A stretch of DNA of 64,000 nucleotides from Mannheimia granulomatis (GTDB lineage Bacteria > Pseudomonadota > Gammaproteobacteria > Enterobacterales > Pasteurellaceae), in assembly GCF_011455695.1 (NCBI RefSeq), contig NZ_CP015030.1, positions 2,214,481-2,278,480 on the forward strand, read 5' to 3'. The translations under genes were made by a program, and so were the position numbers. The notes below the pieces were generated by a model. That model ran no database searches, had not been told where the DNA came from, and was given only the letters and a program-made list of their open reading frames with translations. The first letter of the stretch is position 1. Every line of letters begins with the position of its first letter. Shown piece after piece: positions 8,478 to 18,599 of this stretch.

Positions 8478-9257
8478 ATGGACAGATCTTTACGTAACGC
8501 CTGTATTGGTGAATTTATCGGCACAGGTTTCATTTTGTTCTTCGGTGCAGGTTGTGTCGCTGCAGCACAGTTGGCAGGAGCAAGTTTCGGTTTGTGGGAA
8601 ATTGCAATTGTTTGGGGTATTGGGGTCTCTATGGCAATTTATATTTCCGCAGGTATTTCCGGTGCTCATCTTAATCCAGCCGTCACTATTGCTCTTGCAG
8701 CATTCTATGGTTTTGAAAAACACAAAATTCTTCCCTACATTATCGCTCAAATTGCAGGTGCTTTTTGTTCTGTTGCACTTATTTATTTTATGTATAGCGA
8801 TCTCTTCATTGCCGCTGAAACAGCTCAAGGTATTGTAAGAGGCGAAACTGTTGGTTTTGCAGGAGTCTTCTCAACTTATCCAAACCCGAATATTACGCTT
8901 GTAACTGCCTTTATTGTGGAATTTGTGATTACGGCCGTATTAATGTCCACTATTTTAGCCATTGGTGATGACAAAAACGGCTTACCGAATAAAGCGCTAG
9001 CTGCATTGCTTATTGGTTTATTGATTGCGGTTATCGGTGGTGCAACCGGTCCATTAACCGGCTTTGCAATGAACCCTGCTCGTGATTTTGGACCAAAACT
9101 GTTTGCGTTCTTTGCCGGTTGGGGAGAAATTGCATTAACAGGCGGTAAAGAAATCCCTTATTTCATCATTCCAATCGTAGCTCCAATTTGTGGTGCATTA
9201 GCAGGTGCTTGGGGCTATAAAAATCTTATTCATAAAAACCTTCCGGCCAATAATTAG
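8478..9257 (+). CDS. glpF: Glycerol uptake facilitator
   Basis: 259-residue aquaglyceroporin of the MIP family, letting glycerol diffuse across the inner membrane. Both NPA boxes are present: GAHLNPAVT and GFAMNPARDFGP; the Asp after the second NPAR marks a glycerol-type channel. The start at 8478 (MDRSLRNACIGEF) has AAGGGGAA at 8465-8472; an in-frame ATG at 8376 would add 34 residues with no family support and would run through A/T-rich promoter DNA. glpK follows after 9 bases, forming a glpFK operon. A perfect CRP site lies upstream. Confidence 0.95.
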   Translation: MDRSLRNACIGEFIGTGFILFFGAGCVAAAQLAGASFGLWEIAIVWGIGVSMAIYISAGISGAHLNPAVTIALAAFYGFEKHKILPYIIAQIAGAFCSVALIYFMYSDLFIAAETAQGIVRGETVGFAGVFSTYPNPNITLVTAFIVEFVITAVLMSTILAIGDDKNGLPNKALAALLIGLLIAVIGGATGPLTGFAMNPARDFGPKLFAFFAGWGEIALTGGKEIPYFIIPIVAPICGALAGAWGYKNLIHKNLPANN

Positions 9258-9263
9258 GAGTAA

Positions 9264-10778
<1,515 letters not shown>

Positions 10779-10797
10779 TAATCTTATTTAAGTTAAG

Positions 10798-10827
10798 AAG
10801 GGAGCAAAGGAAACTAAGCTCCCTTTC
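10798..10827 (+). terminator. Terminator after glpK
   Basis: AAGGGAGC (10798-10805) pairs with GCTCCCTT (10818-10825) across a 12-base loop, followed by a mixed T-rich tract. It is placed 20 bases after the glpK stop. Confidence 0.6.
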
Positions 10828-10926
10828 ATATCTTTTGGTTATATCAAATAGACATTTTGATTTGTTGCAATTTATCCTTTCTTTTATGATGATGCTCATT
10901 TATAAAGCACTTATAAGGAGCAATCT

Positions 10927-11472
10927 ATGTCTAAATTCCAAATTCATACTATTGAATCTGCCCCCGAAGCATCTCAGGAAGCATTAAAAGCGGTTCAACA
11001 AGCAAATGGCTTTATTCCTAATTTGATTGGTGTATTAGCCAATGCCCCAACCGCATTAGAAACTTATCGTACGGTAGGGGGCATTAATGGTCGTAATAGC
11101 TTAACGGCGGAGGAGCGTGAGGTCGTACAAATTACCGCAGCGGTAGTTAATGGCTGTGGTTTCTGTGTCGCAGGTCATACTAAAATTGCCTTAAAATTAT
11201 TAAAAATGCCGGAAGAGTTAGTTAATTCGCTACGTGCAACCGCTCGTATTGATTCAGATCCAAAACTTGATACTCTCGCTCGCTTTACTCTTGCGGTAAT
11301 TTTACAGAAAGCAAAATTAACCGAAGCACAATTAAGTGAGTTTTTTGCTGCAGGTTATAATCAGCAAAACGCAATTGATGTTATTTTAGGCGTGAGTCTT
11401 GCAACCTTATGTAACTATGTTAACAACATTGCCGAAACTCCAATCAACCCGGAATTGCAGCCGTTTGCGTAA
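10927..11472 (+). CDS. AhpD/carboxymuconolactone decarboxylase-like protein
   Basis: 181-residue all-helical protein of the CMD/AhpD superfamily. The peroxidase-type active site is visible as NGCGFCVAGH (Cys77, Cys80, His84) preceded by an acidic EEREVVQI helix. Such proteins reduce peroxides through the CxxC pair, though many members are uncharacterised. It is monocistronic, with AAGGAG upstream and a strong terminator after it, and convergent with the flavin-dependent acyl-CoA-dehydrogenase-like gene. CMD proteins often occur with SfnB-like flavoproteins in other bacteria, so a shared role is possible, but the opposite orientation here weakens that. Confidence 0.82.
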   Translation: MSKFQIHTIESAPEASQEALKAVQQANGFIPNLIGVLANAPTALETYRTVGGINGRNSLTAEEREVVQITAAVVNGCGFCVAGHTKIALKLLKMPEELVNSLRATARIDSDPKLDTLARFTLAVILQKAKLTEAQLSEFFAAGYNQQNAIDVILGVSLATLCNYVNNIAETPINPELQPFA

Positions 11473-11492
11473 TGAGAGTATTATTAGAAATA

Positions 11493-11520
11493 AAAGCAAA
11501 CCTAAAGGTTTGCTTTTTCT
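11493..11520 (+). terminator. Terminator after the AhpD-like gene
   Basis: AAAGCAAACC (11493-11502), a 4-base loop TAAA, then GGTTTGCTTT (11507-11516) and further T. A textbook rho-independent terminator. Confidence 0.85.
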
Positions 11521-11538
11521 TTAATATACTTAAGATAT

Positions 11539-11584
11539 CAAGCGGTCTGATTTTGGTAAAAATTTACCAAAATCAGACCGCTTG
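11539..11584. repeat. 22-bp perfect inverted repeat built from two USSs
   Basis: The arms at 11539-11560 and 11563-11584 are perfectly complementary for 22 bases, with AA between. Each arm contains CAAGCGGTC plus matching flanks, so the repeat goes well beyond the uptake core. It lies between convergent genes and probably acts as a bidirectional terminator, mainly for the minus-strand ABC/flavoprotein unit. Confidence 0.85.
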
Positions 11585-11590
11585 TATGCA

Positions 11591-12649
11591 TTAGCTATCC
11601 GCTAATACTATTCTTAATTGTACTGCACTTGGCGTTACCACAGGTAAAAATGCGGCCTCTTTCCAACGACGACTAAAGCCTGAAGTGTCGTTCTTTAAGT
11701 AGCCACGCCCGCCACTTGCTTGTAGTTCAAGCAGAATGGTTTTGGCGACCACATCAACAATATCAATTCTTGCCTGAAACAGCGCTTTCGGGTGGCGGAC
11801 AAAATATCCTTCTTCGTTTAGGCCGTTGAATAAGCGAGATTTAATATCGTTTAAAGCATCAACTAGAGCCTGCCATTCTGAGGTTAAAATTTCACGGAAT
11901 GAGAGTGTTTTTTCAATTTCGGCAAGGCTTTTTTCCACCAGGCCAAAAGGTAAACCAAATTGTAAGCCTAAGAATGACGGACGGGTTGCGGCTAAAAATT
12001 CCGGAGCATTGTCGGCTAAAATCCATTCCTCTTTTAATTCGACATTTTCAAACACTAATGCAGTGGTATTGGTACCCTGCAGTGCGATAAATTCCAGCTC
12101 TTTGGTACGGGTTAAGCCTGCTGCAGTAGACGGAATAGCAATCACAATTGGCGTGCTACCGTTTTCAAAACCGGCAACAAAACTTGCTACAAAGCGATCT
12201 GAACGCAAATTGGTTACCCAAGGTAGGCGACCGTTTAAATAACGTTTGCCGTTTTCTTCTCGAATAGAAACATTTAATTCCTCAATCCCAGAAAGGAATT
12301 TCATTGCATTCGATAAACCTGTACCAGCGGTTAAGTTGCCACTTAGTAAATCCGATAGATAGGTTTCTCGAGGAAGAGGGTTTTTTGAGGCGATAATATG
12401 TTCAATAAAGGTGCGATGCCCCCAAGACACAAAAGCTGCTGCCAGTGAGTGATTACCTAACTCGGTAATTGCTTTAATCGCATCAACCAGATTGCCACCG
12501 CTGCCACCGAACGCAGTCGGCACTCCGATTTTAAACAGATTTTCCGCAGCAATATTGCGAATAAGTAAGTCTGCTCGCTCATTAGATTGGTCTAAACTTT
12601 CTGCATTGGCTTGCAGCCATTCGATAAAAGATGTTGAAAGAACTGACAT
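11591..12649 (-). CDS. Acyl-CoA dehydrogenase-like flavoprotein (SfnB/DszC-type)
   Basis: 352-residue protein of the acyl-CoA dehydrogenase fold. It has an N-terminal helical domain (GVPTAFGGSGG), a middle beta domain (LPWVTNLRSDRFVASF) and a C-terminal helical domain (LELQASGGRGYLKN). The catalytic Glu of true acyl-CoA dehydrogenases is not obvious, and the pattern resembles flavin-dependent oxidoreductases or monooxygenases of the SfnB/DszC type involved in sulfur compounds. It lies downstream of an SsuABC/NrtABC-like transporter on the same strand but is separated by a 176-base gap with a USS hairpin. The substrate is unknown. Confidence 0.72.
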   Translation of the reverse strand: MSVLSTSFIEWLQANAESLDQSNERADLLIRNIAAENLFKIGVPTAFGGSGGNLVDAIKAITELGNHSLAAAFVSWGHRTFIEHIIASKNPLPRETYLSDLLSGNLTAGTGLSNAMKFLSGIEELNVSIREENGKRYLNGRLPWVTNLRSDRFVASFVAGFENGSTPIVIAIPSTAAGLTRTKELEFIALQGTNTTALVFENVELKEEWILADNAPEFLAATRPSFLGLQFGLPFGLVEKSLAEIEKTLSFREILTSEWQALVDALNDIKSRLFNGLNEEGYFVRHPKALFQARIDIVDVVAKTILLELQASGGRGYLKNDTSGFSRRWKEAAFLPVVTPSAVQLRIVLADS

Positions 12650-12762
12650 TGTGTTTACCTTTTAAGAATATTTGAATGATGAGAAATTAGTTCTATCTTA
12701 ATTCGCTTTTTTATGGTGAAGAAATAAAATAAATTAAGGTTATATTCTTTTTAGAAATAAAA

Positions 12763-12820
12763 ACAAGCGGTCGGATTTATTCAAAATTTTGCAAAAAATA
12801 AGAAAAATCTGACCGCTTGT
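12763..12820. repeat. Inverted USS pair between ABC permease and flavoprotein genes
   Basis: ACAAGCGGTC at 12763-12772 faces GACCGCTTGT at 12811-12820, a perfect 10-bp pairing with a 38-base A/T-rich loop that also contains TTTTGCAAAAA. It probably limits read-through from the ABC operon into the flavoprotein gene. Nothing else is recognised in 12650-12825. Confidence 0.8.
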
Positions 12821-12825
12821 AACAA

Positions 12826-13569
12826 TTATTTCCCCCCTTTCGCCAATGCTAGTCGGATAAGACCATCTAACGCCCAGCCAATTAAGCCGATAATCACAAT
12901 TACCGCCATCAGTTCGGAATATGCCAATCTATCTCGGGTGTCTAAAATAAAGTAGCCTAAGCCTTGGTTTACCCCTAACATTTCACATGGCACTAATACC
13001 ACCCAAGCAATCCCAATCGCTACCCTTAAGCCTGTTAAAATATGACCGGTAATTGCCGGCACTACAATTTTGCACAGTAATTCTTTACGGGAAGCTGACA
13101 TTACTTTTCCTAGTTGTAGCCATTGTGAATCAATATTTTTCACGCCTGATGTGGTGGAAATAATCAAAGACCATACTGTTGCAAACGCTAACAGGAAATA
13201 AATCGGTAAATCGCCCACGCCTAATAACATCACAATAATCGGCATCCACGAGAGGGGTGAAATCATACGTAACAACTGGAATGATGGGGTGCAAAGCATT
13301 TCCAAATGACGGGAAAACCCTAGCAGTAAACCTATCGGCACACCAATGAGTAATGCTGAAATCAAGCCAATAGCAATACGTTGCAGGCTGGCAATCAAAT
13401 GCGGAAAAATTTCTCCCGATGAAACCAGCCACATTAAGCTTTCCCATGTTTTTATAGGGGCAAGCATTGATGCCATGGGTAATTTTTGGCTAAGAATACT
13501 CACGCCCAGTTGCCAACCTAAAAGCAGAAGAAGTAAGCCTGCCAATCCGTAGAGATATTTTTGTTTCAT
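12826..13569 (-). CDS. ABC transporter permease (SsuC/TauC/NrtB type)
   Basis: 247-residue inner-membrane permease of the binding-protein-dependent importer family, with about six hydrophobic segments. The cytoplasmic EAA-like loop is seen near TTSGVKNIDSQWLQLGKVMSASRKELLCKIVVPA. It is the third gene of an ATPase - binding protein - permease unit on the minus strand, starting 20 bases after the binding protein gene. Substrates in this family are nitrate, sulfonates, taurine or related anions; the sequence alone does not decide which. Confidence 0.88.
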   Translation of the reverse strand: MKQKYLYGLAGLLLLLLGWQLGVSILSQKLPMASMLAPIKTWESLMWLVSSGEIFPHLIASLQRIAIGLISALLIGVPIGLLLGFSRHLEMLCTPSFQLLRMISPLSWMPIIVMLLGVGDLPIYFLLAFATVWSLIISTTSGVKNIDSQWLQLGKVMSASRKELLCKIVVPAITGHILTGLRVAIGIAWVVLVPCEMLGVNQGLGYFILDTRDRLAYSELMAVIVIIGLIGWALDGLIRLALAKGGK

Positions 13570-13589
13570 ACCTATTATTCCTATAAATC

Positions 13590-14756
13590 TTATACGCTGA
13601 TGTGTTCTGTTCGTGTCCAGCCGGCTTGAAGATTGAACGTTTCAATCCAACCGTTATCTTCAATTGCTTTGCGGACAAATTTAGGCTCGTTAATCGCTTT
13701 TGCTGCCTCGGTTGGGTCAAGTGCTTGTAAAAAAGCATTGTTACCGGCAATGTGCGTCTCTTTTAGCATTTTCACTAATTCTTCCATATAAGAATCGAAC
13801 GGATAAGGTTGAAAACCAATACGTTCTTGATGCCATTGTGGATTTAAAATTGCTCCGCTTTCGATATATTTATCCCATTGAGCTTGAGTTGGTGCGAGTA
13901 CGTTTTCCAACACTTTTTGATCATGCGGGGTATAGCCGCTTCCCCTAGCCAATAATTTGGCTGTTTCTGTACGGTTGGCGAGAGTATAAACCTGAGCCTC
14001 AGTTAACGCATTTACTACTTTTTGTACCCATTGCGGGCGGTGCTGAATATCGTATTCGTGCATCAACGTTAAGCAGCAAGCGTGATCTTTCCAAACATCG
14101 CCACTAAAACGTAGCACCTTCCCGACACCCTTAGCTTCCGCTAAGGCATTAAAAGGTTCTGCCACAATAAATCCAGAAATTGCTTCGCTTGCTAATGCTG
14201 CGACCATATCGGAAGGAGCCATTACCGTTAAGCGAACTTCGCCATCGTTCGGCTCTTTTTCAGTTATTTTTAGTCCATTTTCACGTAATAAACGCTGTAA
14301 TACGATATTGTGAATCGAATACCAAAAAGGAATCGCGACGGTTTTTCCGGATAATTCTGCAATGCTGTTGATTTCAGGACGAACGGTCAGCGCTGACCCC
14401 GCTAAGTGGTTCCACATCACTGCCTTTACCGGTGCATTAGCCCCATATTTCGCCCATAGACTCATTGGCGACAGCAGATGTACCACGTTCACGTTGCCGC
14501 TTAAAAAAGCTTCCACCAACTGTGCCCAGCTGCGGAACATAACTGGCTTTTCCACCTGCACACCATGCTTTTCAAATAGTCCTTTAGCGTGTGCCACCAA
14601 CAGCGGTGTGGCATCGGTAATCGGTAAATAGCCAATCACAAGCGGTCGATTTTCTGCGGTTTTTTGCACTTGTTCACAGGCTTGTAATAGTGGAAAGCTA
14701 CCGGCAACCGAAAATAAGCCCAGCAGTTTCATAAAATCTCGACGTTGTTGATCCAT
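13590..14756 (-). CDS. ABC substrate-binding lipoprotein, NrtA/SsuA-like, Tat signal
   Basis: 388-residue extracytoplasmic binding protein. The N-terminus has a twin-arginine motif RRDFMK (residues 5-10), a hydrophobic stretch and a lipobox LQAC (24-27, Cys27), so it should be exported folded by Tat and lipidated. The mature part starts RPLVIGYLPITDATPLLVAH, typical of the NMT1/NrtA group. The pairing with SsuB/SsuC-like partners makes it an anion or organosulfur/nitrogen importer; a thiamine-precursor role is less likely because the THI5-type Cys cluster is not evident. Tat plus lipid anchor is unusual for the family. Confidence 0.85.
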   Translation of the reverse strand: MDQQRRDFMKLLGLFSVAGSFPLLQACEQVQKTAENRPLVIGYLPITDATPLLVAHAKGLFEKHGVQVEKPVMFRSWAQLVEAFLSGNVNVVHLLSPMSLWAKYGANAPVKAVMWNHLAGSALTVRPEINSIAELSGKTVAIPFWYSIHNIVLQRLLRENGLKITEKEPNDGEVRLTVMAPSDMVAALASEAISGFIVAEPFNALAEAKGVGKVLRFSGDVWKDHACCLTLMHEYDIQHRPQWVQKVVNALTEAQVYTLANRTETAKLLARGSGYTPHDQKVLENVLAPTQAQWDKYIESGAILNPQWHQERIGFQPYPFDSYMEELVKMLKETHIAGNNAFLQALDPTEAAKAINEPKFVRKAIEDNGWIETFNLQAGWTRTEHISV

Positions 14757-14769
14757 AAATCCCCCCTTG

Positions 14770-15561
14770 TTAGATCATAAAATCGACGGTTTGCTCTTGC
14801 AGATTGCGTTGCTGAGCTTGGCGAAGAGATTGCAATATATCGATTCTTACATGATTTAAGCTTAATAAATCAGCCCGAGGAAAAGTATCTGAAAGCTGCC
14901 ATTTACCCACAATGTGTGCAGGTGTGCCACCAAGTAATAAAATATTGTCGGAGACTAATAATGCTTCATCAATATCGTGTGTAACTAAAAGTGCTGCAGC
15001 ATTGTGATGACGAACAATATCGTGCAATAAACTTTGCATTTGGGTGCGGATGACTGCATCAAGGGCTGAAAATGGCTCGTCTAATAAAATTACTTTCGGC
15101 TTGCGGGCTAAAGCTCGAGCCAAATTAACACGCTGAGCCATTCCTCCTGAAAGCTCGTGTGGCATAGCATCAATGGCATGGCTTAAGCCAACTTCTTCAA
15201 GAGCAGATTCTACCCGTTGCTGAATGTCTGATTTGGTCAGTGGCGCTCGGCATTGGAAATCCAGCCCAAATGCAACATTGTTTCTGACACTTAGCCACGG
15301 TAATAAAGTTGCTGACTGAAATACAAAACCAACATCAGGATGGGGTTTGTTGATGGTTTCACCAAATAAATTAATTTGACCACTTAATGGCTTATCTAGG
15401 CCTGCAACTACTCTAAGCAAAGAGGATTTTCCTACACCGCTTGGGCCTAAAATAGAGGTAAGGGTGCCGCTGTTAACTTCAAAATTGACAGCCTGTAGAA
15501 TGGTGTTGGCTTGCTTATTTTTTTCATAGCCGAGAGAAAGATTAGTAATACTCAGGCTCAT
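14770..15561 (-). CDS. ABC transporter ATPase (SsuB/TauB/NrtD type)
   Basis: 263-residue ATP-binding subunit. Walker A is GPSGVGKSS (residues 39-47), the signature is ELSGGMAQRV, Walker B is VILLDEPFSALD, and the switch His is in LLVTHDIDEAL. It is the first gene of the minus-strand transporter unit, with the binding protein starting 13 bases further on. It energises uptake of an unidentified, probably anionic, small substrate. The upstream 244 bases (15562-15805) are shared with the divergent ArtI-like gene and hold one USS (15700-15709). Confidence 0.9.
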   Translation of the reverse strand: MSLSITNLSLGYEKNKQANTILQAVNFEVNSGTLTSILGPSGVGKSSLLRVVAGLDKPLSGQINLFGETINKPHPDVGFVFQSATLLPWLSVRNNVAFGLDFQCRAPLTKSDIQQRVESALEEVGLSHAIDAMPHELSGGMAQRVNLARALARKPKVILLDEPFSALDAVIRTQMQSLLHDIVRHHNAAALLVTHDIDEALLVSDNILLLGGTPAHIVGKWQLSDTFPRADLLSLNHVRIDILQSLRQAQQRNLQEQTVDFMI

Positions 15562-15805
15562 ACATCCTCTTTTTAATGTTGTATTGGCAGATAAAGTGAA
15601 AATAGAATAAAATTTTTATGGAGGAAAGGAATTATAAATTTTTAAATAGAACTATTTGTTATTAAAGAGTGATGATTTTGCAAAAAATTAGCATATTCTG
15701 ACCGCTTGTTTGCTGAAAAGCGCACACTTTCTCAGTAATAGGGCTTTTTTTCAGACTATAACTGGAGTAAAGTTATTCCTTCAATAATAAACACAAGGAT
15801 TTTTT

Positions 15806-16522
15806 ATGAAAAAAACACTTTTAGCCCTTTTGTTGGGATGTGCGGTAACTGCACAAGCACAAGATATTAAATTTGCAATGGAGCCAAGCTATCCGCCTTT
15901 TGAAATGACCAATGAGAAAGGGGAAATTATTGGTTTTGATGTGGATATTGCCAATGCTATTTGTAAAGAAATGAAAGCGAATTGTACCTTCCATAGCCAA
16001 CCTTTTGACGGTTTAATTCAAGGTTTAAGACAAAAACAATTTGATGCAGCAATTTCAGGTATGGGTATTACTGAAGCGCGTAAAAAGCAAGTCTTGTTTA
16101 GCGACCCTTACTTCGCCAGCTCTGCTGCATTTATTGCAAAAAAAGGCACCGATTTTGCTAATGTGAAAGCCATTGGTGTGCAAAACGGTACTACTTATCA
16201 AAACTATTTAATGAAAGAGAAAAAAGAGTATAAGGTAAAATCTTATGCTTCTTATCAAAATGCGATTTTAGATATTCAAAACGGTCGTATTGATGCCATC
16301 TTTGGTGATGTGCCGGTGTTAGTAGAAATGATTCAAAAGCATGACGGTTTAGATTTTACCGGCGAAAAAATTGATAACCCGAGTTATTTTGGTAACGGTT
16401 TGGGTATTGCTACCAACTTAAAAAATCAAGAGTTGGTTGATCAATTTAATAGTGCATTAAAAGCAATTAAAGAGAACGGTGAATACCAAAAAATCTATGA
16501 TAAGTGGATGAGTGCTAAATAA
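15806..16522 (+). CDS. artI: Arginine/basic amino acid periplasmic binding protein, ArtI-like
   Basis: 238-residue family 3 solute-binding protein. The signal peptide (1-18, cleavage after AQA) is followed by [20 protein letters not shown] and the [13 protein letters not shown] signature. It closely resembles ArtI/ArtJ of Haemophilus and E. coli, which deliver arginine to the ArtQMP importer. AAGGAT lies ahead of the ATG. It stands alone here: no permease or ATPase gene of the Art type is next to it, so partners are either elsewhere or already present in another copy. Confidence 0.8.
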   Translation: MKKTLLALLLGCAVTAQAQDIKFAMEPSYPPFEMTNEKGEIIGFDVDIANAICKEMKANCTFHSQPFDGLIQGLRQKQFDAAISGMGITEARKKQVLFSDPYFASSAAFIAKKGTDFANVKAIGVQNGTTYQNYLMKEKKEYKVKSYASYQNAILDIQNGRIDAIFGDVPVLVEMIQKHDGLDFTGEKIDNPSYFGNGLGIATNLKNQELVDQFNSALKAIKENGEYQKIYDKWMSAK

Positions 16523-16526
16523 ATAT

Positions 16527-16570
16527 AAGCGGTCTGATTCTTGCAAAGTTTTGTGAAAATCAGACCGCTT
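16527..16570 (+). terminator. USS-pair hairpin after artI
   Basis: AAGCGGTCTGATT (16527-16539) is complementary to AATCAGACCGCTT (16558-16570), a 13-bp stem followed by GTTTT. As at 11539-11584, complementarity extends past the uptake core into TGATT, which favours a terminator role. Confidence 0.7.
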
Positions 16571-16714
16571 GTTTTAAATAAAAGACTTTCCGATTATTTT
16601 TTATCCCCCATTGCTTTTCCCTTTGTTATTGGCTACTATTCAACCTCATCCGTAGTTAGAATACTTAATATGTTAAGGTTTAACTGTTTTTTCACTCTAA
16701 TAAGGATCATGTCA

Positions 16715-17821
16715 ATGAATAAACTTATTGCCTCTCTTGTTGCATCAAGCTGTGCGACCGCGTTTTCTGCCCCTGTTCAACACAATAATTTCCACACTAA
16801 TACTCATACTTACGAGTTTACCCAATCTTATGATTTGGTTGTACCTAAAGGCTCTTCCGGCGCCATAAATTTATGGATTCCTCTACCTTCTAATACCGAT
16901 TATCAAACCGTCAAATCCATTGAATTTGAAGGCAGCTACAAAACGGCGTATATCACTGAAAATAATGCTTATGGTGCGAAAACACTATTTGCCACTTGGG
17001 ATAAAGATGCTCCCAAACGTGATATGAAAGTGAAATTGGTGATTGAAACTCAAGATCGCGAGCCAATGGCGAAAGGTGCGTTAAAAGATTACCAAATGCC
17101 GGAAAAAATCATCTATTCGGTGGATGTATTAGCGTATTTAAAGCCCACTGCCCATATCAAAACAGACGGTATCGTGAAAGAATATGCTGATAAAATTGTA
17201 GGCTCTGAAAAAAATCCACTTAAACAAGCAGAATTAATTCACACTTGGATCGTCAACAATATGGAGCGTGATAATTCTGTATTGGGTTGTGGCGATGGTG
17301 ATGTGGAGAAAATCTTAACCACCAAAGTGTTAAAAGGAAAATGTACTGATATTAATTCGGTATTTGTTGCTCTTGCACGAGCTTCCGGCATTCCGGCACG
17401 TGAAGTGTTTGGTATCCGTTTAGGTAAAGCGGACAAAATGAGTCAATACTCCAAAACCGCTTTTGGTAGTTCAAAAGAAGGGATTGCGAATGAAAATAGC
17501 GGACAGCATTGCCGTGCAGAATTTTATTTAGCGGGCTTTGGCTGGGTACCGGTGGATTCTGCAGATGTAGCGAAAATGCGTTTAGCAGAAAATAAAGGTG
17601 TGTCAGATCCTGATGTTCAAGCCGTTGCCAAGTATTTATTCGGCAATTGGGAAATGAACTGGGTTGGCTTTAACCACGGTCGTGATTTTGATTTATATCC
17701 ACAACCTGAATTGGCACCATTAAACAACTTCGGCTACCCGTATGCAGAAGTGGATGGCGATCCGTTAAACTCATTCAACGCAAAAGAATTTGGTTATGAA
17801 TTTATCTCAAAAGAGCTATAA
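16715..17821 (+). CDS. Exported transglutaminase-like protein
   Basis: 368-residue protein with a signal peptide (about 1-18, ending AFS) and a C-terminal transglutaminase-like cysteine protease fold. The catalytic triad is visible: Cys210 in [19 protein letters not shown], His265 in GQHCRAEFY and Asp281 in GWVPVDSAD. Such domains in exported bacterial proteins often act as peptidases or crosslinkers of unknown substrate. The start at 16715 is chosen for AAGGA (16702-16706) at 8-nt spacing and the clean signal peptide; the frame is open further upstream through the USS hairpin, which is not coding. The MerT-like gene overlaps its 3' end. Confidence 0.82.
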   Translation: MNKLIASLVASSCATAFSAPVQHNNFHTNTHTYEFTQSYDLVVPKGSSGAINLWIPLPSNTDYQTVKSIEFEGSYKTAYITENNAYGAKTLFATWDKDAPKRDMKVKLVIETQDREPMAKGALKDYQMPEKIIYSVDVLAYLKPTAHIKTDGIVKEYADKIVGSEKNPLKQAELIHTWIVNNMERDNSVLGCGDGDVEKILTTKVLKGKCTDINSVFVALARASGIPAREVFGIRLGKADKMSQYSKTAFGSSKEGIANENSGQHCRAEFYLAGFGWVPVDSADVAKMRLAENKGVSDPDVQAVAKYLFGNWEMNWVGFNHGRDFDLYPQPELAPLNNFGYPYAEVDGDPLNSFNAKEFGYEFISKEL

Positions 17822-18152
17822 CAACAAATTCATAACCATGTGTGTGACCGCAGTAGTGACTGCGGTCAGTTCCACACTTTGTTGTATTGCACCGTTGATT
17901 TATCTGCTATTTGGTGTTTCTGCCCCTTGGTTGATGGAACTCAATCAGTTAGCATTTTTGCAAATTCCAATGCTTATTCTATCGCTTGTAACGTTTAGTT
18001 ACGGCTTTTGGTTATTAAATTTTTCCAACAAAATTATTTGCACCAAATATCTATCTCGCAGAACACTTGTGATATTGTATTGGCTCGTATTTTTGGTGGT
18101 GATGTTCTTTTTAACTTACCCTTATATTTTGCCTTATATGCTCGAAATTTAG
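17790..18152 (+). CDS. MerT-like membrane protein
   Basis: 120-residue protein with three or four hydrophobic segments. The first has the vicinal Cys pair [17 protein letters not shown], the position and context of the Hg(II)-binding CC in MerT transporters. A second cytoplasmic Cys lies in [10 protein letters not shown]. The gene overlaps the transglutaminase gene by about 30 bases; the start could be 17790 or 17796, and an internal ATG at 17838 is also possible. A MerP-like gene follows after 13 bases. Metal specificity is not shown by sequence; copper or another soft metal is possible. Confidence 0.7.
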   Translation: MVMNLSQKSYNNKFITMCVTAVVTAVSSTLCCIAPLIYLLFGVSAPWLMELNQLAFLQIPMLILSLVTFSYGFWLLNFSNKIICTKYLSRRTLVILYWLVFLVVMFFLTYPYILPYMLEI

Positions 18153-18165
18153 GGCGGAGAATGAT

Positions 18166-18471
18166 ATGAAAGCTTTTTTTGTCGTGATCTGTATGGTTTT
18201 ATGTGCTTTTCAAACGACTTATGCAGAGGAAAAATACTCTACTGAAATCAGCAAGCAAGCTGAAAAGACGATTACGCTCCATATTGAAGAAATGAATTGC
18301 CAGCTTTGTGTATATTTAGTGAACAAAGAGCTTAGAGCTATTAAGGGGGTTGTTTCAACCAAAGCCTCTATGAAAGATCGTAATGTTCGTGTCATTGTGA
18401 ATGAGAATTTAGATCCTAAAGTTCTCATTCAAGCGGTCGAAAAATTACATTATTCTGCAAAAGTGATCTAA
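18166..18471 (+). CDS. MerP-like periplasmic heavy-metal-binding protein
   Basis: 101-residue protein with a signal peptide (1-20, ending TYA) and one heavy-metal-associated domain. The metal site is MNCQLC (residues 43-48, Cys45 and Cys48) followed by a typical ferredoxin-like pattern ending VEKLHYSAKVI. It is paired with the MerT-like gene 13 bases upstream, so it probably hands a soft metal ion to that membrane protein. No merA or merR is present nearby, so this is not a full mercury-resistance operon. Confidence 0.8.
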   Translation: MKAFFVVICMVLCAFQTTYAEEKYSTEISKQAEKTITLHIEEMNCQLCVYLVNKELRAIKGVVSTKASMKDRNVRVIVNENLDPKVLIQAVEKLHYSAKVI

Positions 18472-18495
18472 AAGTCGGGTTTGAGCGACTTTTTT
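18470..18495 (+). terminator. Terminator after the MerP-like gene
   Basis: AAAAGTCG (18470-18477), an 8-base loop, CGACTTTT (18486-18493) and more T. It overlaps the last base of the stop codon. Confidence 0.85.
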
Positions 18496-18599
18496 GATTT
18501 TCATTATTGGGGAAATATTGGCTTAGCCGGCGATAAATTGTTAAAATCTGACCCATTGCAAAAAATTGCGTGTTTTCAACCGCTTGCGAGAAAAACAAA

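Noticed and set aside
16541..16714. N-terminal extension of the transglutaminase-like protein
   Set aside because: It begins inside a USS hairpin and would bury the clear signal peptide starting at 16715.
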